Part shown: piece by piece, positions 1 through 10,790 of the stretch
How positions within the stretch are numbered: position 1 is the first letter of the stretch
Layout of the letters: each line of letters opens with the position of its first letter
Assembly (NCBI RefSeq): GCF_947504215.1
Contig: NZ_CANNGO010000018.1
Location: 1 to 61,712 of the forward strand
Direction: 5' to 3'
DNA length: 61,712 nucleotides
From: an uncultured Ruegeria sp.
GTDB lineage: Bacteria; Pseudomonadota; Alphaproteobacteria; Rhodobacterales; Rhodobacteraceae
Notes under the pieces: generated by a model
The model's input: the letters and a program-made list of their open reading frames with translations, nothing else
What the model was told of the DNA's origin: nothing
Databases searched by the model: none
Made by a program: the position numbers and the translations under genes

Positions 1-77
1 GTCTTGCCGTGGTCAACGTGGCCAATCGTTCCAATGTTGACGTGCGGCTTATTACGCTCAAACTTTTCCTTTGCCAT
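1..77 (-). CDS. tuf: Elongation factor Tu, N-terminal fragment
   Basis: Only the first 25 codons are in the window; the gene runs off the left edge. The translation begins MAKEKFERNKPHVNIG and reaches the G1 motif GHVDHGKT, which is diagnostic of EF-Tu, the GTPase that brings aminoacyl-tRNA to the ribosome. An AGGAGG ribosome binding site lies about 6 bases upstream of the ATG. It is the last visible gene of the rpsL-rpsG-fusA-tuf series, 57 bases after fusA. Confidence 0.97.
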   Translation of the reverse strand, partial: MAKEKFERNKPHVNIGTIGHVDHGK

Positions 78-134
78 GATGGCCTCCTGTCATTGAGAAA
101 GGGAAGAGGTCGAACGCCCCTTCCCTGATTTCGC

Positions 135-2252
135 TTATGCGTATTTCGCCTGAATCTCGTCCGAGATGTTCTGCGGAACCGGATCGTAATGCGAGAACTG
201 CATGGTGAACTGGGCACGGCCCGACGACATCGAACGCAGAGTGTTGATGTAGCCAAACATGTTGGCCAGCGGAACGTTCGCGTCGATTGCGATGGCGTTG
301 CCGCGGGGTTCTTGTCCAGACACTTGGCCCCGACGCGATGTCAGGTCGCCAATGATCCCGCCAGTGTATTCTTCCGGGGTGATCACTTCGACCTTCATGA
401 TCGGTTCCAGCAGTTTCGCGCCAGCTTTGCGCATGCCTTCGCGCATACCCATACGTGCGGCAATTTCAAAGGCCAGAACAGAAGAGTCCACGTCGTGGTA
501 CTTACCCTCGATCAGCGCTACTTTGAAATCGATCACAGGGAAGCCAGCCAGCGGGCCGCTATCCATGACGGATCTGATCCCTTTTTCAACGCCCGGAATG
601 TACTCCTTAGGCACCGAACCACCGACAACGCGAGATTCGAAGGAATACCCTTCGCCCGGCTCTGTTGGCGTGATGATCATTTTCACTTCAGCAAACTGAC
701 CCGATCCACCCGACTGTTTCTTATGGGTGTAAACGATTTCCGCTTCGTGACCGATGGTCTCACGATAGGCCACCTGCGGCGCACCGATATTGGCCTCGAC
801 CTTGAACTCGCGCTTGAGACGGTCCACCAGGATGTCCAGGTGAAGTTCGCCCATGCCCTTCATAATGGTCTGACCGGATTCCATGTCAGTTTCCACGCGG
901 AAGGACGGGTCTTCTGCGGCCAGACGGGCCAGACCCTGGGACATCTTCTCTTGGTCGCCCTTGGTTTTGGGCTCGACCGCGATCTCGATCACCGGATCAG
1001 GGAAGGTCATGGTTTCCAGAACCACCGGATCCTTCGCATCACACAGGGTGTCACCAGTTGTCGTGTCTTTCAGACCCGCCAGCGCGATGATGTCGCCTGC
1101 AAACGCTTCTTCGATTTCTTCCCGGTTGTTGGAGTGCATCATCATCATACGACCGATGCGCTCTTTCTTACCTTTAGTCGAGTTCAGGATCGAGTCGCCC
1201 TTCTGCATGGTGCCCGAATAGATCCGGGTGAACGTCAGAGAGCCAACAAAGGGGTCGTTCATGATTTTGAACGCCAGACCCGAGAACGCCATGTCATCAT
1301 CCGCACGACGCGGAATGTCACGAACTTCGTCTTCGTCGCCCGGCTTGAAGCCCATGTAATCAACAACGTCCAGCGGGCTGGGCAGGTAGTCGATTACAGC
1401 ATTCAGCAGCGGCTGAACGCCTTTGTTCTTGAACGCGGACCCACCCAGAACCGGAACAAACGCGATGTCCAGAGTACCTTTACGCAGCAGGGCGCGCAGG
1501 GTCGGAACGTCGGGCTCATTGCCTTCCAGGTATTCCATCATCGCGTCGTCGTCCATTTCGACGGCCGCTTCGATCATTTTACCGCGCCATTCGTCAGCCA
1601 TGTCCTTCAGGCTGTCACGGATCGGTGCTTTGACCCAGCTTGCGCCCAGGTCTTCGCCCTGCCACAGCCATTCTTCCATGGTGACCAGATCAACCAGGCC
1701 TTCCAGCTCGGTCTCTGCGCCGATCGGAATACCAACCGGAACAGCACGTGCGCCGGTACGGTCTTCGATCATGCGAACACAGTTGAAGAAGTCAGCGCCG
1801 ATCTTGTCCATCTTGTTGACGAACACCATACGCGGAACCTTGTAGCGGTCAGCCTGACGCCATACGGTTTCGGTCTGGGGCTCAACACCGGCGTTTGCGT
1901 CAAGAACACAAACCGCACCGTCAAGAACCGCCAGCGAACGCTCAACTTCAATGGTGAAGTCGACGTGGCCGGGGGTGTCGATGATGTTCAGGCGGTGCTT
2001 GGGCGAGTCAGCGGTTTCGCCGTCTTCGGTGCGTTCCCAGAAGGTGGTGGTCGCAGCCGAAGTGATGGTGATACCACGTTCCTGCTCCTGCTCCATCCAG
2101 TCCATGGTGGCGGCACCGTCGTGCACTTCACCAATGTTGTGGGATTTACCGGTGTAGTACAGGATGCGTTCCGAGCAAGTGGTTTTACCTGCATCGATAT
2201 GCGCCATGATACCGAAGTTACGGTAATGATCGAGTGTATAATCGCGTGCCAT
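135..2252 (-). CDS. fusA: Elongation factor G
   Basis: A 705-residue cytoplasmic translational GTPase that drives ribosome translocation and, with RRF, recycling. Visible motifs are G1 AHIDAGKTT (residues 17-25), the switch I piece [10 protein letters not shown]3 DTPGHVDF and G4 NKMD, followed by domains II-V with the conserved [15 protein letters not shown] stretch and the C-terminal domain ending near QAKYA. Length is normal for the canonical protein. It sits 18 bases after rpsG in the usual str-operon order and is probably cotranscribed from the promoter before rpsL. A second, divergent EF-G-like gene lies at 34.4 kb; this copy has every catalytic motif and is the housekeeping one. Confidence 0.98.
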   Translation of the reverse strand: MARDYTLDHYRNFGIMAHIDAGKTTCSERILYYTGKSHNIGEVHDGAATMDWMEQEQERGITITSAATTTFWERTEDGETADSPKHRLNIIDTPGHVDFTIEVERSLAVLDGAVCVLDANAGVEPQTETVWRQADRYKVPRMVFVNKMDKIGADFFNCVRMIEDRTGARAVPVGIPIGAETELEGLVDLVTMEEWLWQGEDLGASWVKAPIRDSLKDMADEWRGKMIEAAVEMDDDAMMEYLEGNEPDVPTLRALLRKGTLDIAFVPVLGGSAFKNKGVQPLLNAVIDYLPSPLDVVDYMGFKPGDEDEVRDIPRRADDDMAFSGLAFKIMNDPFVGSLTFTRIYSGTMQKGDSILNSTKGKKERIGRMMMMHSNNREEIEEAFAGDIIALAGLKDTTTGDTLCDAKDPVVLETMTFPDPVIEIAVEPKTKGDQEKMSQGLARLAAEDPSFRVETDMESGQTIMKGMGELHLDILVDRLKREFKVEANIGAPQVAYRETIGHEAEIVYTHKKQSGGSGQFAEVKMIITPTEPGEGYSFESRVVGGSVPKEYIPGVEKGIRSVMDSGPLAGFPVIDFKVALIEGKYHDVDSSVLAFEIAARMGMREGMRKAGAKLLEPIMKVEVITPEEYTGGIIGDLTSRRGQVSGQEPRGNAIAIDANVPLANMFGYINTLRSMSSGRAQFTMQFSHYDPVPQNISDEIQAKYA

Positions 2253-2270
2253 TTTGATAAGCCTCTGGAA

Positions 2271-2756
<486 letters not shown>

Positions 2757-3128
2757 TTATTTGGGACGCTTCGCGCCGTATTTCGAACGACGTTGTTTAC
2801 GGTCTTTGACGCCCTGGGTATCCAGAACACCGCGCAGGATGTGGTAACGGACACCGGGAAGGTCTTTTACACGGCCGCCGCGGATCAGAACAACCGAGTG
2901 TTCCTGCAGGTTGTGGCTTTCACCGGGGATGTACGAGATAACCTCGAACCCGTTGGTCAGGCGCACCTTCGCAACCTTACGCATCGCCGAGTTCGGCTTT
3001 TTCGGTGTGGTCGTATAAACACGTGTGCAGACGCCGCGTTTTTGCGGGCACTGCTCCAGGTGCATGGACTTCGAGCGTTTTACTTTCGGCTGCCGCGGCT
3101 TGCGGATCAGCTGTTGGATCGTTGGCAT
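2757..3128 (-). CDS. rpsL: 30S ribosomal protein S12
   Basis: A 123-residue protein of the decoding centre. I start it at the ATG at 3126-3128 ([14 protein letters not shown]), the universal uS12 start, rather than at an upstream in-frame codon that would add 30 unusual residues. The streptomycin-region signatures [11 protein letters not shown] and [11 protein letters not shown] are wild-type-like, with Lys at the classic resistance positions. First gene of the str operon; a strong sigma70-type promoter is visible about 230 bases upstream. Confidence 0.98.
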   Translation of the reverse strand: MPTIQQLIRKPRQPKVKRSKSMHLEQCPQKRGVCTRVYTTTPKKPNSAMRKVAKVRLTNGFEVISYIPGESHNLQEHSVVLIRGGRVKDLPGVRYHILRGVLDTQGVKDRKQRRSKYGAKRPK

Positions 3129-3354
3129 TCCGGTTATATCCCCGTTTTGCAACACACATGACATGCACGCGCGATGCGTGCGGTTAAATTCGCTGCACTT
3201 ATGCGTCCACAAGCGCAAAACCCGCGAGCGTTCCCATTCCGAGGTGAACGTCGCGGTTTGTTATCAGAGGGCGCGAACGATAAAAGTGTTCGGGCCTTGA
3301 CCAGTTCATTACTGGAATCGGTTATGGGGCGGCCCCCGGTACCGAGATGACGCG

Positions 3355-3383
3355 CGTATAGGGGGAGTCGGCCGAAGTGTCAA
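3355..3383 (-). promoter_or_regulatory. Promoter of rpsL-rpsG-fusA-tuf
   Basis: On the minus strand a -35 TTGACA (3378-3383) is separated by exactly 17 bases from a -10 TATACG (3355-3360). It leaves a leader of roughly 220 bases before rpsL. The rest of the 3129-3511 gap contains no ORF or RNA gene that I can support. Confidence 0.75.
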
Positions 3384-3511
3384 CAGCACACCCTGCCAGC
3401 TTGATTGCACTGATTTATCAAAGCAGGTCTTAAGTTTCCAGCGCCCTGGTCGGTTGCAGCCCGCCTATGACATCGGCATAGTCAGCGCATTGATCTGCCA
3501 GTGGATAAATC

Positions 3512-4318
3512 ATGCAAGTCATCGGCCTCTGCCGCTTCTCCTATCCCGCGATTGGCGGCTACCAAATCCAACATGAAACCATCGATGAGCGGCGGCGCTA
3601 TTTGTACAGTCCCGCACGACTGGACGAGCGGTTTCGCTTGTTCGAATCCTCTACTTTGCCCTGTATTCGGGAACAGACAGACGAAGAATTCGAATTTCTG
3701 ATTGTGATCGGAAATTGCCTTCCGAAAGAGCCCTATGAGCGGTTAATGGATTTGACCGCTGGTATCAGACAAATCCGGATACTCGGACGGGAACCCGCCC
3801 AACATCGCACGGTGATGAAAGAGGTGCTGAATTCATCCCGACAGGACCCGGACAAGCCATGTCTTCAATTCCGCCATGACGACGATGACGCCGTTTCAGT
3901 CGACTTCGTCGAAAGATTGCGTATTGCCGCCCACGACAGCCGTGGGGTGATCGAGCGCAACAGAACCGTGGGCATCGACTTTAACAATGGGTTCCTTGCC
4001 CGGTTCGGGCCAGACGGCGTGCGGGCAAAACCGATCTTTAACTCACTTCTTGGCGTGGGTTTGGGAATGTATGTTGCGGGGAAGTGCTCGCAAACGATCA
4101 TGAGCTTCACGCACAACAGGATCGGTCGCTTCATGCCCGTGGTCAGCTTTCCGGACGCCCCGATGTGGGTGCGAGCCTTGAACAGTTTCAACGACTCCCA
4201 TCAAGCACGCAATGACACCCGAGAATTGCCGCTTTTGTCAGCTGAAACCGAAAACGAATTTGTCGCGCGCTTTGCCATCGATCAAAACACGGTCAGGAAG
4301 ATTCACTCGGCCGGTTGA
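3512..4318 (+). CDS. Putative rhamnosyltransferase-like glycosyltransferase
   Basis: A 268-residue protein with no signal peptide or membrane helix. The opening MQVIGLCRFSYPAIGG, the FRHDDDDAVSVDF acidic metal-binding-like motif (residues about 122-134) and overall length fit the 'putative rhamnosyl transferase' family (Pfam Rhamno_transf) that is common in Rhodobacterales; that match is from memory, not a search. It would be expected to add a sugar in surface polysaccharide synthesis, but no other polysaccharide genes are near. The ATG at 3512 has only a weak GGA upstream. Its stop overlaps the 3' end of the convergent DMT transporter by 16 bases. Confidence 0.6.
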   Translation: MQVIGLCRFSYPAIGGYQIQHETIDERRRYLYSPARLDERFRLFESSTLPCIREQTDEEFEFLIVIGNCLPKEPYERLMDLTAGIRQIRILGREPAQHRTVMKEVLNSSRQDPDKPCLQFRHDDDDAVSVDFVERLRIAAHDSRGVIERNRTVGIDFNNGFLARFGPDGVRAKPIFNSLLGVGLGMYVAGKCSQTIMSFTHNRIGRFMPVVSFPDAPMWVRALNSFNDSHQARNDTRELPLLSAETENEFVARFAIDQNTVRKIHSAG

Positions 4319-5172
4319 CGTGACCGTCCCCGCAGCAAGGTGAACAAACCAGCTCCCACGATCAGTACAGCGCCCAGCATCGTCAAGTTGTCAGGCCATT
4401 CGCCAAATACGGCCCAACCCAAACCCAGCGCCCAGATCAAGCTAGAGTATCGGAACGGGGCCACGAACCCGACGTCACCCTGGCGCATAACCATGACGCT
4501 GAACAAGTACCCCATCAAAACGAACACGGCCGCCGCAGCAACCAACGATCCCGTCGCGACCGAAACCGGAACCCACCCTTCGAGCACCGAAGCAACCGCC
4601 GCGGCCAGCGCAATTGATGCGGACGTCGCCAGCGTGACGACCATAGAAGGTACGTCGGTCGACATGCGACGCGTGATCAAATCCCGTGCCGTCACCGAGG
4701 CAACCGCGATGAGTGCGTAAACCGAATACACGCTGAACCCGGCCGGGCCAGGCCTGACGATCAGCAGCATCCCTGCAAACCCGAGTGCAATCGCCAAGGC
4801 GCGACGCCAACCGATATGTTCCGAGAAAAGCAACGCGGCGCCTAAAGTGACCGTCAAGGGCAGCGCCTGAAGAACAGCCGTTACATTGGCCAAAGGCATG
4901 TTCTTCAGAGCGGTCAGGAAAAAGAACGTCGCCGAGAGCTCGGCAAGACAACGCAGTGCGATCAGCCACTTATCATGGTGCGGAAAATTCAGGTGCAGCG
5001 CGCCAAGGGATCGGGCCAGCAAATAAACAAGGATAACCGCCAGAACCCCTCGGATTGCGACCAGCTGAAAAAGAGGCAGGTCCTGCAGAGCAGCTTTCAC
5101 CAACGTGTCATTCAAGGTAAAGGCCGCCATACTGCCCATCATCAGCAGCGCGCCCTTTGTGTTTGGTGTCAT
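4303..5172 (-). CDS. DMT-superfamily transporter (EamA type)
   Basis: A 289-residue inner-membrane protein with about ten hydrophobic helices arranged as two repeats of five, typical of EamA/RhaT drug-metabolite transporters. It opens MTPNTKGALLMMGSMAAF, has the repeat-internal PLTVTLGAALLFSEHIGW segment and ends in a short basic tail. Substrate cannot be inferred; family members export amino acids, metabolites or drugs. It is convergent with and overlaps the rhamnosyltransferase-like gene by 16 bases. The 265-base gap upstream (5173-5437) has somewhat lower GC and no ORF I trust. Confidence 0.85.
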   Translation of the reverse strand: MTPNTKGALLMMGSMAAFTLNDTLVKAALQDLPLFQLVAIRGVLAVILVYLLARSLGALHLNFPHHDKWLIALRCLAELSATFFFLTALKNMPLANVTAVLQALPLTVTLGAALLFSEHIGWRRALAIALGFAGMLLIVRPGPAGFSVYSVYALIAVASVTARDLITRRMSTDVPSMVVTLATSASIALAAAVASVLEGWVPVSVATGSLVAAAAVFVLMGYLFSVMVMRQGDVGFVAPFRYSSLIWALGLGWAVFGEWPDNLTMLGAVLIVGAGLFTLLRGRSRQPAE

Positions 5173-5437
5173 GGCGAATGGGTCCGAAGTAACGGTGTCG
5201 ATGCATTGGTCTTACAAGCTGGAGAGATGTCAATCTCCGGGAGCTCGAGCAAAGTGGATTTTAACCGTGCTAGAGGTGAAAATTGGCAATCGTTCGCGGG
5301 TCTTTTCGGTGAAACCGAAAACGGTTAGCCAAAATGTGTATTATCCGAGAAAACAACGATGTGATGCAGCAAATGCTGTATTTGCTCAAAGTCGGCATCG
5401 CGGACAAAGTTGCGGCTCAAGTTAGCGTCTCTAGGGA

Positions 5438-6001
5438 TCATGCTTCCGAGATATCAACACGGTTGATTTTTGTCCCGTCTGGAAGGTCTCGAACCTGCGC
5501 TACAATTTGCCCTGTAATGCCCCAATAGACCTCTAGGTCTGTGATTTCCAGATTGGCAAAGTCATCTTTGCCACCTAAGAAAAGAGATACTTTGTGGCAC
5601 ACGCATTCTCCGTAGGACGGTTGTTTTCCGCCGGAAGACAGCCATTCTTTATACCTCTCGTATTCAATTGTTTCGTTGGGAAATTGAACCATCTCCACAT
5701 TGTGGAAGTCTGAGTACCCACATGGTATTTCGAATATCTCGACAGTGGCAGGGTCGAGTAGTGCAACCTCGGGTTGGCCGATTTCAGTTCGGCTATGATC
5801 CAAGGCAAATTGACGACCCATCCAATCTGCGCCGAAGCTCTCGAACCGACCATCAAGCTTTGGAAACACATCGGAAATACAGCGAGTGAAACGTGCAACG
5901 TCTTCAGGACGATAAAGCCTGTACGCACCTTCAAGCTGCTTCGTTTTCTTCCATTTAGACAAGGGCAGTGTTTTTTCTTTCGTCGTAAAAATTGTATTCA
6001 C
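5438..6001 (-). CDS. T6SS immunity Tdi1/DUF1851-like protein (orphan)
   Basis: A 187-residue soluble protein starting at a GTG with no clear ribosome binding site. The C-terminal part, with SLFLGGKDDFANLEITDLEV followed by YWGITGQIV, resembles the C-terminal domain of DUF1851 / T6SS immunity protein Tdi1; this is pattern recognition, not a search result. Tdi1-type proteins neutralise DNase effectors, but no effector, VgrG, PAAR or other T6SS gene is present here. Codons are more AT-rich than in the adjacent rpoC, suggesting later arrival. It lies just downstream of the rpoC terminator, in a slot with two other accessory genes. It could equally be a SUKH-type or uncharacterised protein. Confidence 0.5.
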   Translation of the reverse strand: MNTIFTTKEKTLPLSKWKKTKQLEGAYRLYRPEDVARFTRCISDVFPKLDGRFESFGADWMGRQFALDHSRTEIGQPEVALLDPATVEIFEIPCGYSDFHNVEMVQFPNETIEYERYKEWLSSGGKQPSYGECVCHKVSLFLGGKDDFANLEITDLEVYWGITGQIVAQVRDLPDGTKINRVDISEA

Positions 6002-6095
6002 GCTAACATGTTAAGTTGTAGTTGCTAAGGGCTCAAAGCAGAGCAGTGGAGCGGCTGTTGCAGCGAAGTAGGAACCGCGCGGTTTGATAGTTAGC

Positions 6096-6125
6096 AAAAA
6101 AAGGCCCCGCGACATCGCGGGGCCT
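6096..6125 (-). terminator. Rho-independent terminator of rpoC
   Basis: On the minus strand AGGCCCCGCGA is followed by its complement TCGCGGGGCCT across a minimal loop and then seven T residues. It lies 24 bases after the rpoC stop and should end the rplJ-to-rpoC transcript. Confidence 0.93.
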
Positions 6126-6148
6126 CATCATTTGGTATCAGATTGCCT

Positions 6149-9100
6149 TTACTCGCGGCTTTCTGGTGTTTCCACCAGAACGTCCAGCTCGTCTCCGACC
6201 ATGTCGTCATCCATGACCGGCGCAGCCAGAGCAGCGGCGGCTTCAGCCTCTTCCCGGCGAGCTTCGATTACCACGTTATCGCGTGACTGAGCTACGCGCT
6301 GGACACTTTGGGTGGCACCACCGGTCCCGGCAGGGATCAGACGACCAACGATGACGTTCTCTTTCAGACCAACCAGCTTGTCTTTCTTACCCTGAACCGA
6401 AGCCTCGGTCAGAACGCGGGTGGTTTCCTGGAACGACGCCGCCGAGATGAACGAACGTGTCTGCAGCGAGGCTTTGGTAATCCCCAGCAGGATCGGTTCG
6501 CCCTGAGCCGGACGACCACCACGCGAGAGTGTCTTCTCGTTGGCTGCGTCAAACTCTTGCTTGTCGACATGTTCGCCTTTCAACAGGGTGGTGTCGCCTG
6601 AATCCAGGATCTCCCACTTCTGCAGCATCTGGCGCACGATAACCTCGATGTGCTTGTCGTTGATCTTCACGCCCTGAAGGCGATAAACATCCTGCACTTC
6701 GTCGATCATGTAATCCGCCAGCGCTTCGACACCCATGATGGACAGGATGTCATGCGGGGCCGGGTTGCCGTCCATCAGGTATTCACCCTTCTGGATAAAG
6801 TCGCCCTCCGCGACCGGGATATGTTTGCCCTTGGGCACCATATACTCGATCGTTTCCATCGACTCGTCCGCCGGCTCAATGCTGATGCGGCGCTTGTTCT
6901 TGTAGTCGCGGCCAAAGCGCACATAACCATCGGCTTCTGCGATGATTGCGTGATCTTTCGGACGACGGGCTTCGAACAGTTCAGCCACACGCGGCAGACC
7001 ACCGGTGATGTCCTTGGTTTTGGCGCCTTCACGCGGGATACGCGCCACAACTTCACCAGCTTCGATCTGCTGACCGTCTTCGATCGACAGGATCGCATCC
7101 ACCGACATCGGATAGTGAACCGGGTTGCCCGCATCGTTGCGGACCGGCTCGCCATCTTCGCCAACCAGAATGATCTCGGGCTTGAGGTCGCTGCCTTTGG
7201 GGGCGGCGCGCCAGTCGATCACGATCTTCTGGGTCATACCGGTTGCATCGTCGGTCTCATCCCGGACAGCGATGCCCGAAACAAGGTCGACATACTTCGC
7301 GGTACCGGCTTTCTCGGCGATGATTGGCAGGGTGTAGGGATCCCATTCGTACAGCTTGTCGCCACGAGCCACCTTGGCGCCATCTTTAACGAACAGCTTC
7401 GAACCGTAGCCCAGCTTGTGGCTGGCACGCTCTTCGCCATGTTCGTCGCTGATCACCAGCTTCATGTTCCGGCCCATCACCAGGCTTTCACCTGCTGAAT
7501 TGACCAAAAGCTGCGGGTTCTCGAACGAAACGACACCGTCCTGGCTGGCTTCCTGGAAGGACTGCTGTCCCCCCTGGGCAACACCGCCGATGTGGAAGGT
7601 CCGCATCGTCAGCTGTGTGCCAGGTTCACCAATGGATTGGGCGGCGATGATGCCCACCGCTTCACCGGTGTTAACCCGTGTACCACGCGCTAGGTCACGA
7701 CCATAGCAAGTGGCGCAGACGCCCTCTTCCGACTCACAGGTCAGAGGCGAGCGGATGCGCATGGATGCTACACCAGCTTCGTCAATGGTATCCGCCATAC
7801 GTTCGTCGATCAGTTGACCAGCGGCAACCAGAACTTCATCCGTACCCGGACGCAGAACATCGTCGGCAGAGACACGGCCCAGCACACGCTCGGCCAGCGA
7901 GGAAACAACCTCACCGTCATTGACCGCAGCTTCAGCCGTGATCGCTCGCTCGGTACCACAGTCGATCTCGCGAACGATGCAGTCCTGGGCGACGTCCACC
8001 AGACGACGGGTCAGGTAACCCGAGTTCGCCGTCTTCAGAGCGGTATCCGACAGACCCTTACGGGCACCGTGGGTCGAGTTGAAGTATTCAAGAACGGTCA
8101 GACCTTCCTTGAAGTTCGAGATGATCGGCGTTTCGATGATGTCGCCATTCGGCTTTGCCATCAGGCCGCGCATCCCGCCCAGCTGCTTCATCTGAGTGAC
8201 CGAGCCACGCGCACCGGAGTGCGCCATCATGTAGACCGAGTTCGGTTCCTGTTCGGACCCGTCCTCTGCCCGATCCGAAGACGAGATCGTGCCCATCATC
8301 GCATCAGTGACGCGGTCGTTACACTTCGACCAGGCATCGACAACTTTGTTGTACTTTTCGCCCTGAGTGATCAGGCCGTCCATGTACTGCTGTTCAAAGT
8401 CTTTCACCTGACCGCGGGTTTCATCAACGATGCCCCACTTGTCGCCCGGGATCACCATGTCGTCCTTGCCGAATGAGATACCGGCCTTGAACGCCTCTTT
8501 GAAGCCCATCGACATGATCTGGTCGCAGAAGATCACCGACTCTTTCTGACCGCAGTACCGGTAGACAGTGTCGATCACCTGTTGCACTTCTTTCTTCCGC
8601 AGCAAGCGGTTGACCAGTTCGAACGGCGCCTTGTTGTTCAGCGGCAGCAGAGCCCCCAGACGCAAACGGCCCGGAGTGGTCTCGAAACGCTTCTGAACTT
8701 CGTTGCCTTCCTCGTCGATCTGCGTGATCCGCGCGGTGATTTTGGTGTGCAGATGCACTTCACCGGCGTCCAGCGCATGCTGAACTTCTTCGATCGAACC
8801 AAAGACCTTGCCTTCGCCGATCATGCCTTCGCGTTCCAGCGTCACATAGTACAGACCCAGGATCATATCCTGCGAAGGAACAATGATCGGCGCGCCGTTT
8901 GCTGGCGACAGAACATTGTTGGTCGACATCATCAGAACGCGCGCTTCCAGCTGGGCCTCAAGGCTCAGCGGGACGTGAACGGCCATCTGGTCACCGTCGA
9001 AGTCGGCGTTGAAGGCCGAACAGACCAGCGGGTGCAGCTGAATCGCTTTCCCTTCGATCAAGACCGGCTCGAACGCCTGAATGCCAAGACGGTGCAATGT

Positions 9101-10390
9101 CGGCGCACGGTTCAGCATGACAGGGTGTTCGCGGATCACCTCGTCGAGGATATCCCACACTTCGGGACGCTCTTTCTCGACCAGTTTCTTCGCCTGTTTA
9201 ACGGTCGAAGACAGACCCTTGGCTTCGAGGCGCGAATAGATGAAGGGCTTGAACAGTTCCAGCGCCATCTTCTTGGGCAGACCACACTGGTGCAGCTTAA
9301 GCTCCGGACCGGTCACAATGACCGAACGGCCCGAGAAGTCGACGCGCTTACCCAGAAGGTTCTGACGGAAGCGGCCCTGCTTACCTTTCAGCATGTCCGA
9401 CAGCGATTTCAGCGGACGCTTGTTGGCGCCGGTGATTACGCGGCCACGACGACCGTTGTCGAACAGAGCATCCACCGATTCCTGCAGCATCCGCTTTTCG
9501 TTGCGGACGATGATGTCAGGCGCGCGCAGCTCGATCAGACGCTTCAGACGGTTGTTCCGGTTGATGACGCGGCGATACAGATCATTCAGATCCGAGGTCG
9601 CGAAACGGCCACCATCCAGCGGAACCAGCGGACGCAGTTCCGGCGGAATGACCGGGATCACGGTCATCACCATCCACTCGGGGCGGTTGCCCGACTCAAG
9701 GAAGGATTCAACAACCTTCAGACGCTTGATGATTTTCTTGGGCTTCAGTTCACCGGTTGCTTCGGCCAGATCAGCACGCAGCTGCTCGGCTTCGGCTTCC
9801 AGATCGATCTGGGCCAGCATCTCACGGATGGCTTCGGCACCGATGTTCGCGGTGAACGCGTCCATGCCATAGGCATCCTGCGCATCCATATACTCTTCTT
9901 CGTTCAGCATCTGGCCATAGGACAGGTCAGTCAGACCGGGCTCGATGACGACGTAGTTTTCAAAGTACAGAACACGTTCCAGATCGCGCAGTGTCATGTC
10001 CAGCATCAGACCGATGCGGGACGGCAGCGATTTCAGGAACCAGATATGCGCAACGGGCGCGGCCAGTTCGATATGACCCATACGCTCGCGGCGGACTTTT
10101 TGCAGGGTAACTTCCACACCGCATTTCTCGCAGACAACGCCGCGATACTTCATCCGCTTATACTTGCCGCACAGACATTCGTAATCTTTGATCGGGCCAA
10201 AGATACGCGCACAGAACAGACCGTCACGTTCGGGCTTGAAAGTCCGGTAGTTGATGGTTTCAGGTTTCTTGATCTCGCCATAGGACCAAGACAGGATCCG
10301 CTCGGGCGACGCCAGCGAGACCTTGATCTCGTCGAAAACCTTCGGGGGCGTCAGCGGGTTAAATGGATTGTTGGTGATTTCCTGGTTCAT
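6149..10390 (-). CDS. rpoC: DNA-directed RNA polymerase subunit beta'
   Basis: A 1413-residue catalytic subunit starting [13 protein letters not shown] at the ATG at 10388-10390, with GGAGG about 8 bases upstream; an in-frame start 12 codons earlier lies inside the preceding gene and lacks a site. Visible landmarks are the N-terminal zinc cluster (CLCGKY and CEKCGVE), the Mg-binding [12 protein letters not shown] in the active site, the trigger-loop region and the second zinc site (CGTERAIT, then [13 protein letters not shown]). The start overlaps the stop of an extra upstream gene by four bases (ATGA), so its translation may be coupled to that gene instead of directly to rpoB. Confidence 0.98.
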   Translation of the reverse strand: MNQEITNNPFNPLTPPKVFDEIKVSLASPERILSWSYGEIKKPETINYRTFKPERDGLFCARIFGPIKDYECLCGKYKRMKYRGVVCEKCGVEVTLQKVRRERMGHIELAAPVAHIWFLKSLPSRIGLMLDMTLRDLERVLYFENYVVIEPGLTDLSYGQMLNEEEYMDAQDAYGMDAFTANIGAEAIREMLAQIDLEAEAEQLRADLAEATGELKPKKIIKRLKVVESFLESGNRPEWMVMTVIPVIPPELRPLVPLDGGRFATSDLNDLYRRVINRNNRLKRLIELRAPDIIVRNEKRMLQESVDALFDNGRRGRVITGANKRPLKSLSDMLKGKQGRFRQNLLGKRVDFSGRSVIVTGPELKLHQCGLPKKMALELFKPFIYSRLEAKGLSSTVKQAKKLVEKERPEVWDILDEVIREHPVMLNRAPTLHRLGIQAFEPVLIEGKAIQLHPLVCSAFNADFDGDQMAVHVPLSLEAQLEARVLMMSTNNVLSPANGAPIIVPSQDMILGLYYVTLEREGMIGEGKVFGSIEEVQHALDAGEVHLHTKITARITQIDEEGNEVQKRFETTPGRLRLGALLPLNNKAPFELVNRLLRKKEVQQVIDTVYRYCGQKESVIFCDQIMSMGFKEAFKAGISFGKDDMVIPGDKWGIVDETRGQVKDFEQQYMDGLITQGEKYNKVVDAWSKCNDRVTDAMMGTISSSDRAEDGSEQEPNSVYMMAHSGARGSVTQMKQLGGMRGLMAKPNGDIIETPIISNFKEGLTVLEYFNSTHGARKGLSDTALKTANSGYLTRRLVDVAQDCIVREIDCGTERAITAEAAVNDGEVVSSLAERVLGRVSADDVLRPGTDEVLVAAGQLIDERMADTIDEAGVASMRIRSPLTCESEEGVCATCYGRDLARGTRVNTGEAVGIIAAQSIGEPGTQLTMRTFHIGGVAQGGQQSFQEASQDGVVSFENPQLLVNSAGESLVMGRNMKLVISDEHGEERASHKLGYGSKLFVKDGAKVARGDKLYEWDPYTLPIIAEKAGTAKYVDLVSGIAVRDETDDATGMTQKIVIDWRAAPKGSDLKPEIILVGEDGEPVRNDAGNPVHYPMSVDAILSIEDGQQIEAGEVVARIPREGAKTKDITGGLPRVAELFEARRPKDHAIIAEADGYVRFGRDYKNKRRISIEPADESMETIEYMVPKGKHIPVAEGDFIQKGEYLMDGNPAPHDILSIMGVEALADYMIDEVQDVYRLQGVKINDKHIEVIVRQMLQKWEILDSGDTTLLKGEHVDKQEFDAANEKTLSRGGRPAQGEPILLGITKASLQTRSFISAASFQETTRVLTEASVQGKKDKLVGLKENVIVGRLIPAGTGGATQSVQRVAQSRDNVVIEARREEAEAAAALAAPVMDDDMVGDELDVLVETPESRE

Positions 10391-10764
10391 TTCAGGCCTC
10401 CAGCAGGGGTGAAGTGATCCAACCAACTAGTGGATAGTACCACATTCTTGGGGGGATTCTTGGAGCGAACCATCGCTCCCACATCACGCGCTTTGTATCC
10501 GGCAAGTCCACAACCGACTGGTGTCAGAAGAAAGAACTTGTCTTGATTTTCATGGGCACAGGCAATGAAGCGTTCAATTGCCTTGTCGATTTCGCTTAAC
10601 GGGCGGGTTTGGACTTTTCGATCCTTGGTGGGAAGTGCATAGGCACGACCCGTCAAACCTTCACCGACGCCGGGTGCCGCGCCCCATACCTTCTTGGCAT
10701 GAAGCGCTGCGCCCTTTCCGTGGCGTCCAGCTAGGTTTGATCCAAAGACGAAAATCAGTTCCAT
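10387..10764 (-). CDS. Phage-type A1S_2505-like protein between rpoB and rpoC
   Basis: A 125-residue protein starting [20 protein letters not shown]. The FGSNxxGRHGxGAAxxA opening, YALPTKD and a later [11 protein letters not shown] segment match what I recall of the 'A1S_2505 family phage non-structural protein', whose glycine-rich loop resembles nucleotide-binding macrodomain-like folds. Function is unknown. I choose the ATG at 10762-10764; a GTG two codons earlier and a longer start overlapping rpoB are alternatives. It begins 16 bases after the rpoB stop and its TGA overlaps the rpoC ATG by four bases, so it must be on the rpoBC transcript. Insertion of a gene at this site is unusual. Confidence 0.75.
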   Translation of the reverse strand: MELIFVFGSNLAGRHGKGAALHAKKVWGAAPGVGEGLTGRAYALPTKDRKVQTRPLSEIDKAIERFIACAHENQDKFFLLTPVGCGLAGYKARDVGAMVRSKNPPKNVVLSTSWLDHFTPAGGLK

Positions 10765-10771
10765 GTCCACA

Positions 10772-10790
10772 TGAGGAGTATTACTCCTCA
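10772..10790. repeat. Perfect 9-bp inverted repeat over the rpoB stop codon
   Basis: TGAGGAGTA and its exact complement TACTCCTCA are separated by one base and centred on the rpoB TAA. In the mRNA the left arm contains the only GAGGAG ribosome binding site for the following small gene, so a hairpin would hide it and also sit in the path of ribosomes finishing rpoB. Confidence 0.8.

Noticed and set aside
4303..4318. Sixteen-base overlap of convergent stops as evidence of a frameshift
   Set aside because: Both frames read cleanly to their own stops and both proteins have normal length; short tail-to-tail overlaps also occur at 51653-51661 and 56560-56563.
5306..5325. TTTTCGG/CCGAAAA hairpin as a terminator or promoter element
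   Set aside because: Seven AT-rich pairs with no T tract and no clear transcript to end; likely chance.
5334..5528. 64-codon ORF near the immunity-like gene
   Set aside because: Overlaps the 3' end of the immunity-like gene on the other strand, no ribosome site and no recognisable product; region 5173-5437 is best called noncoding for now.
8582..10417. 611-codon plus-strand open frame opposite rpoC
   Set aside because: Antisense shadow of rpoC with biased Gln/His/Arg composition and no ribosome binding site.
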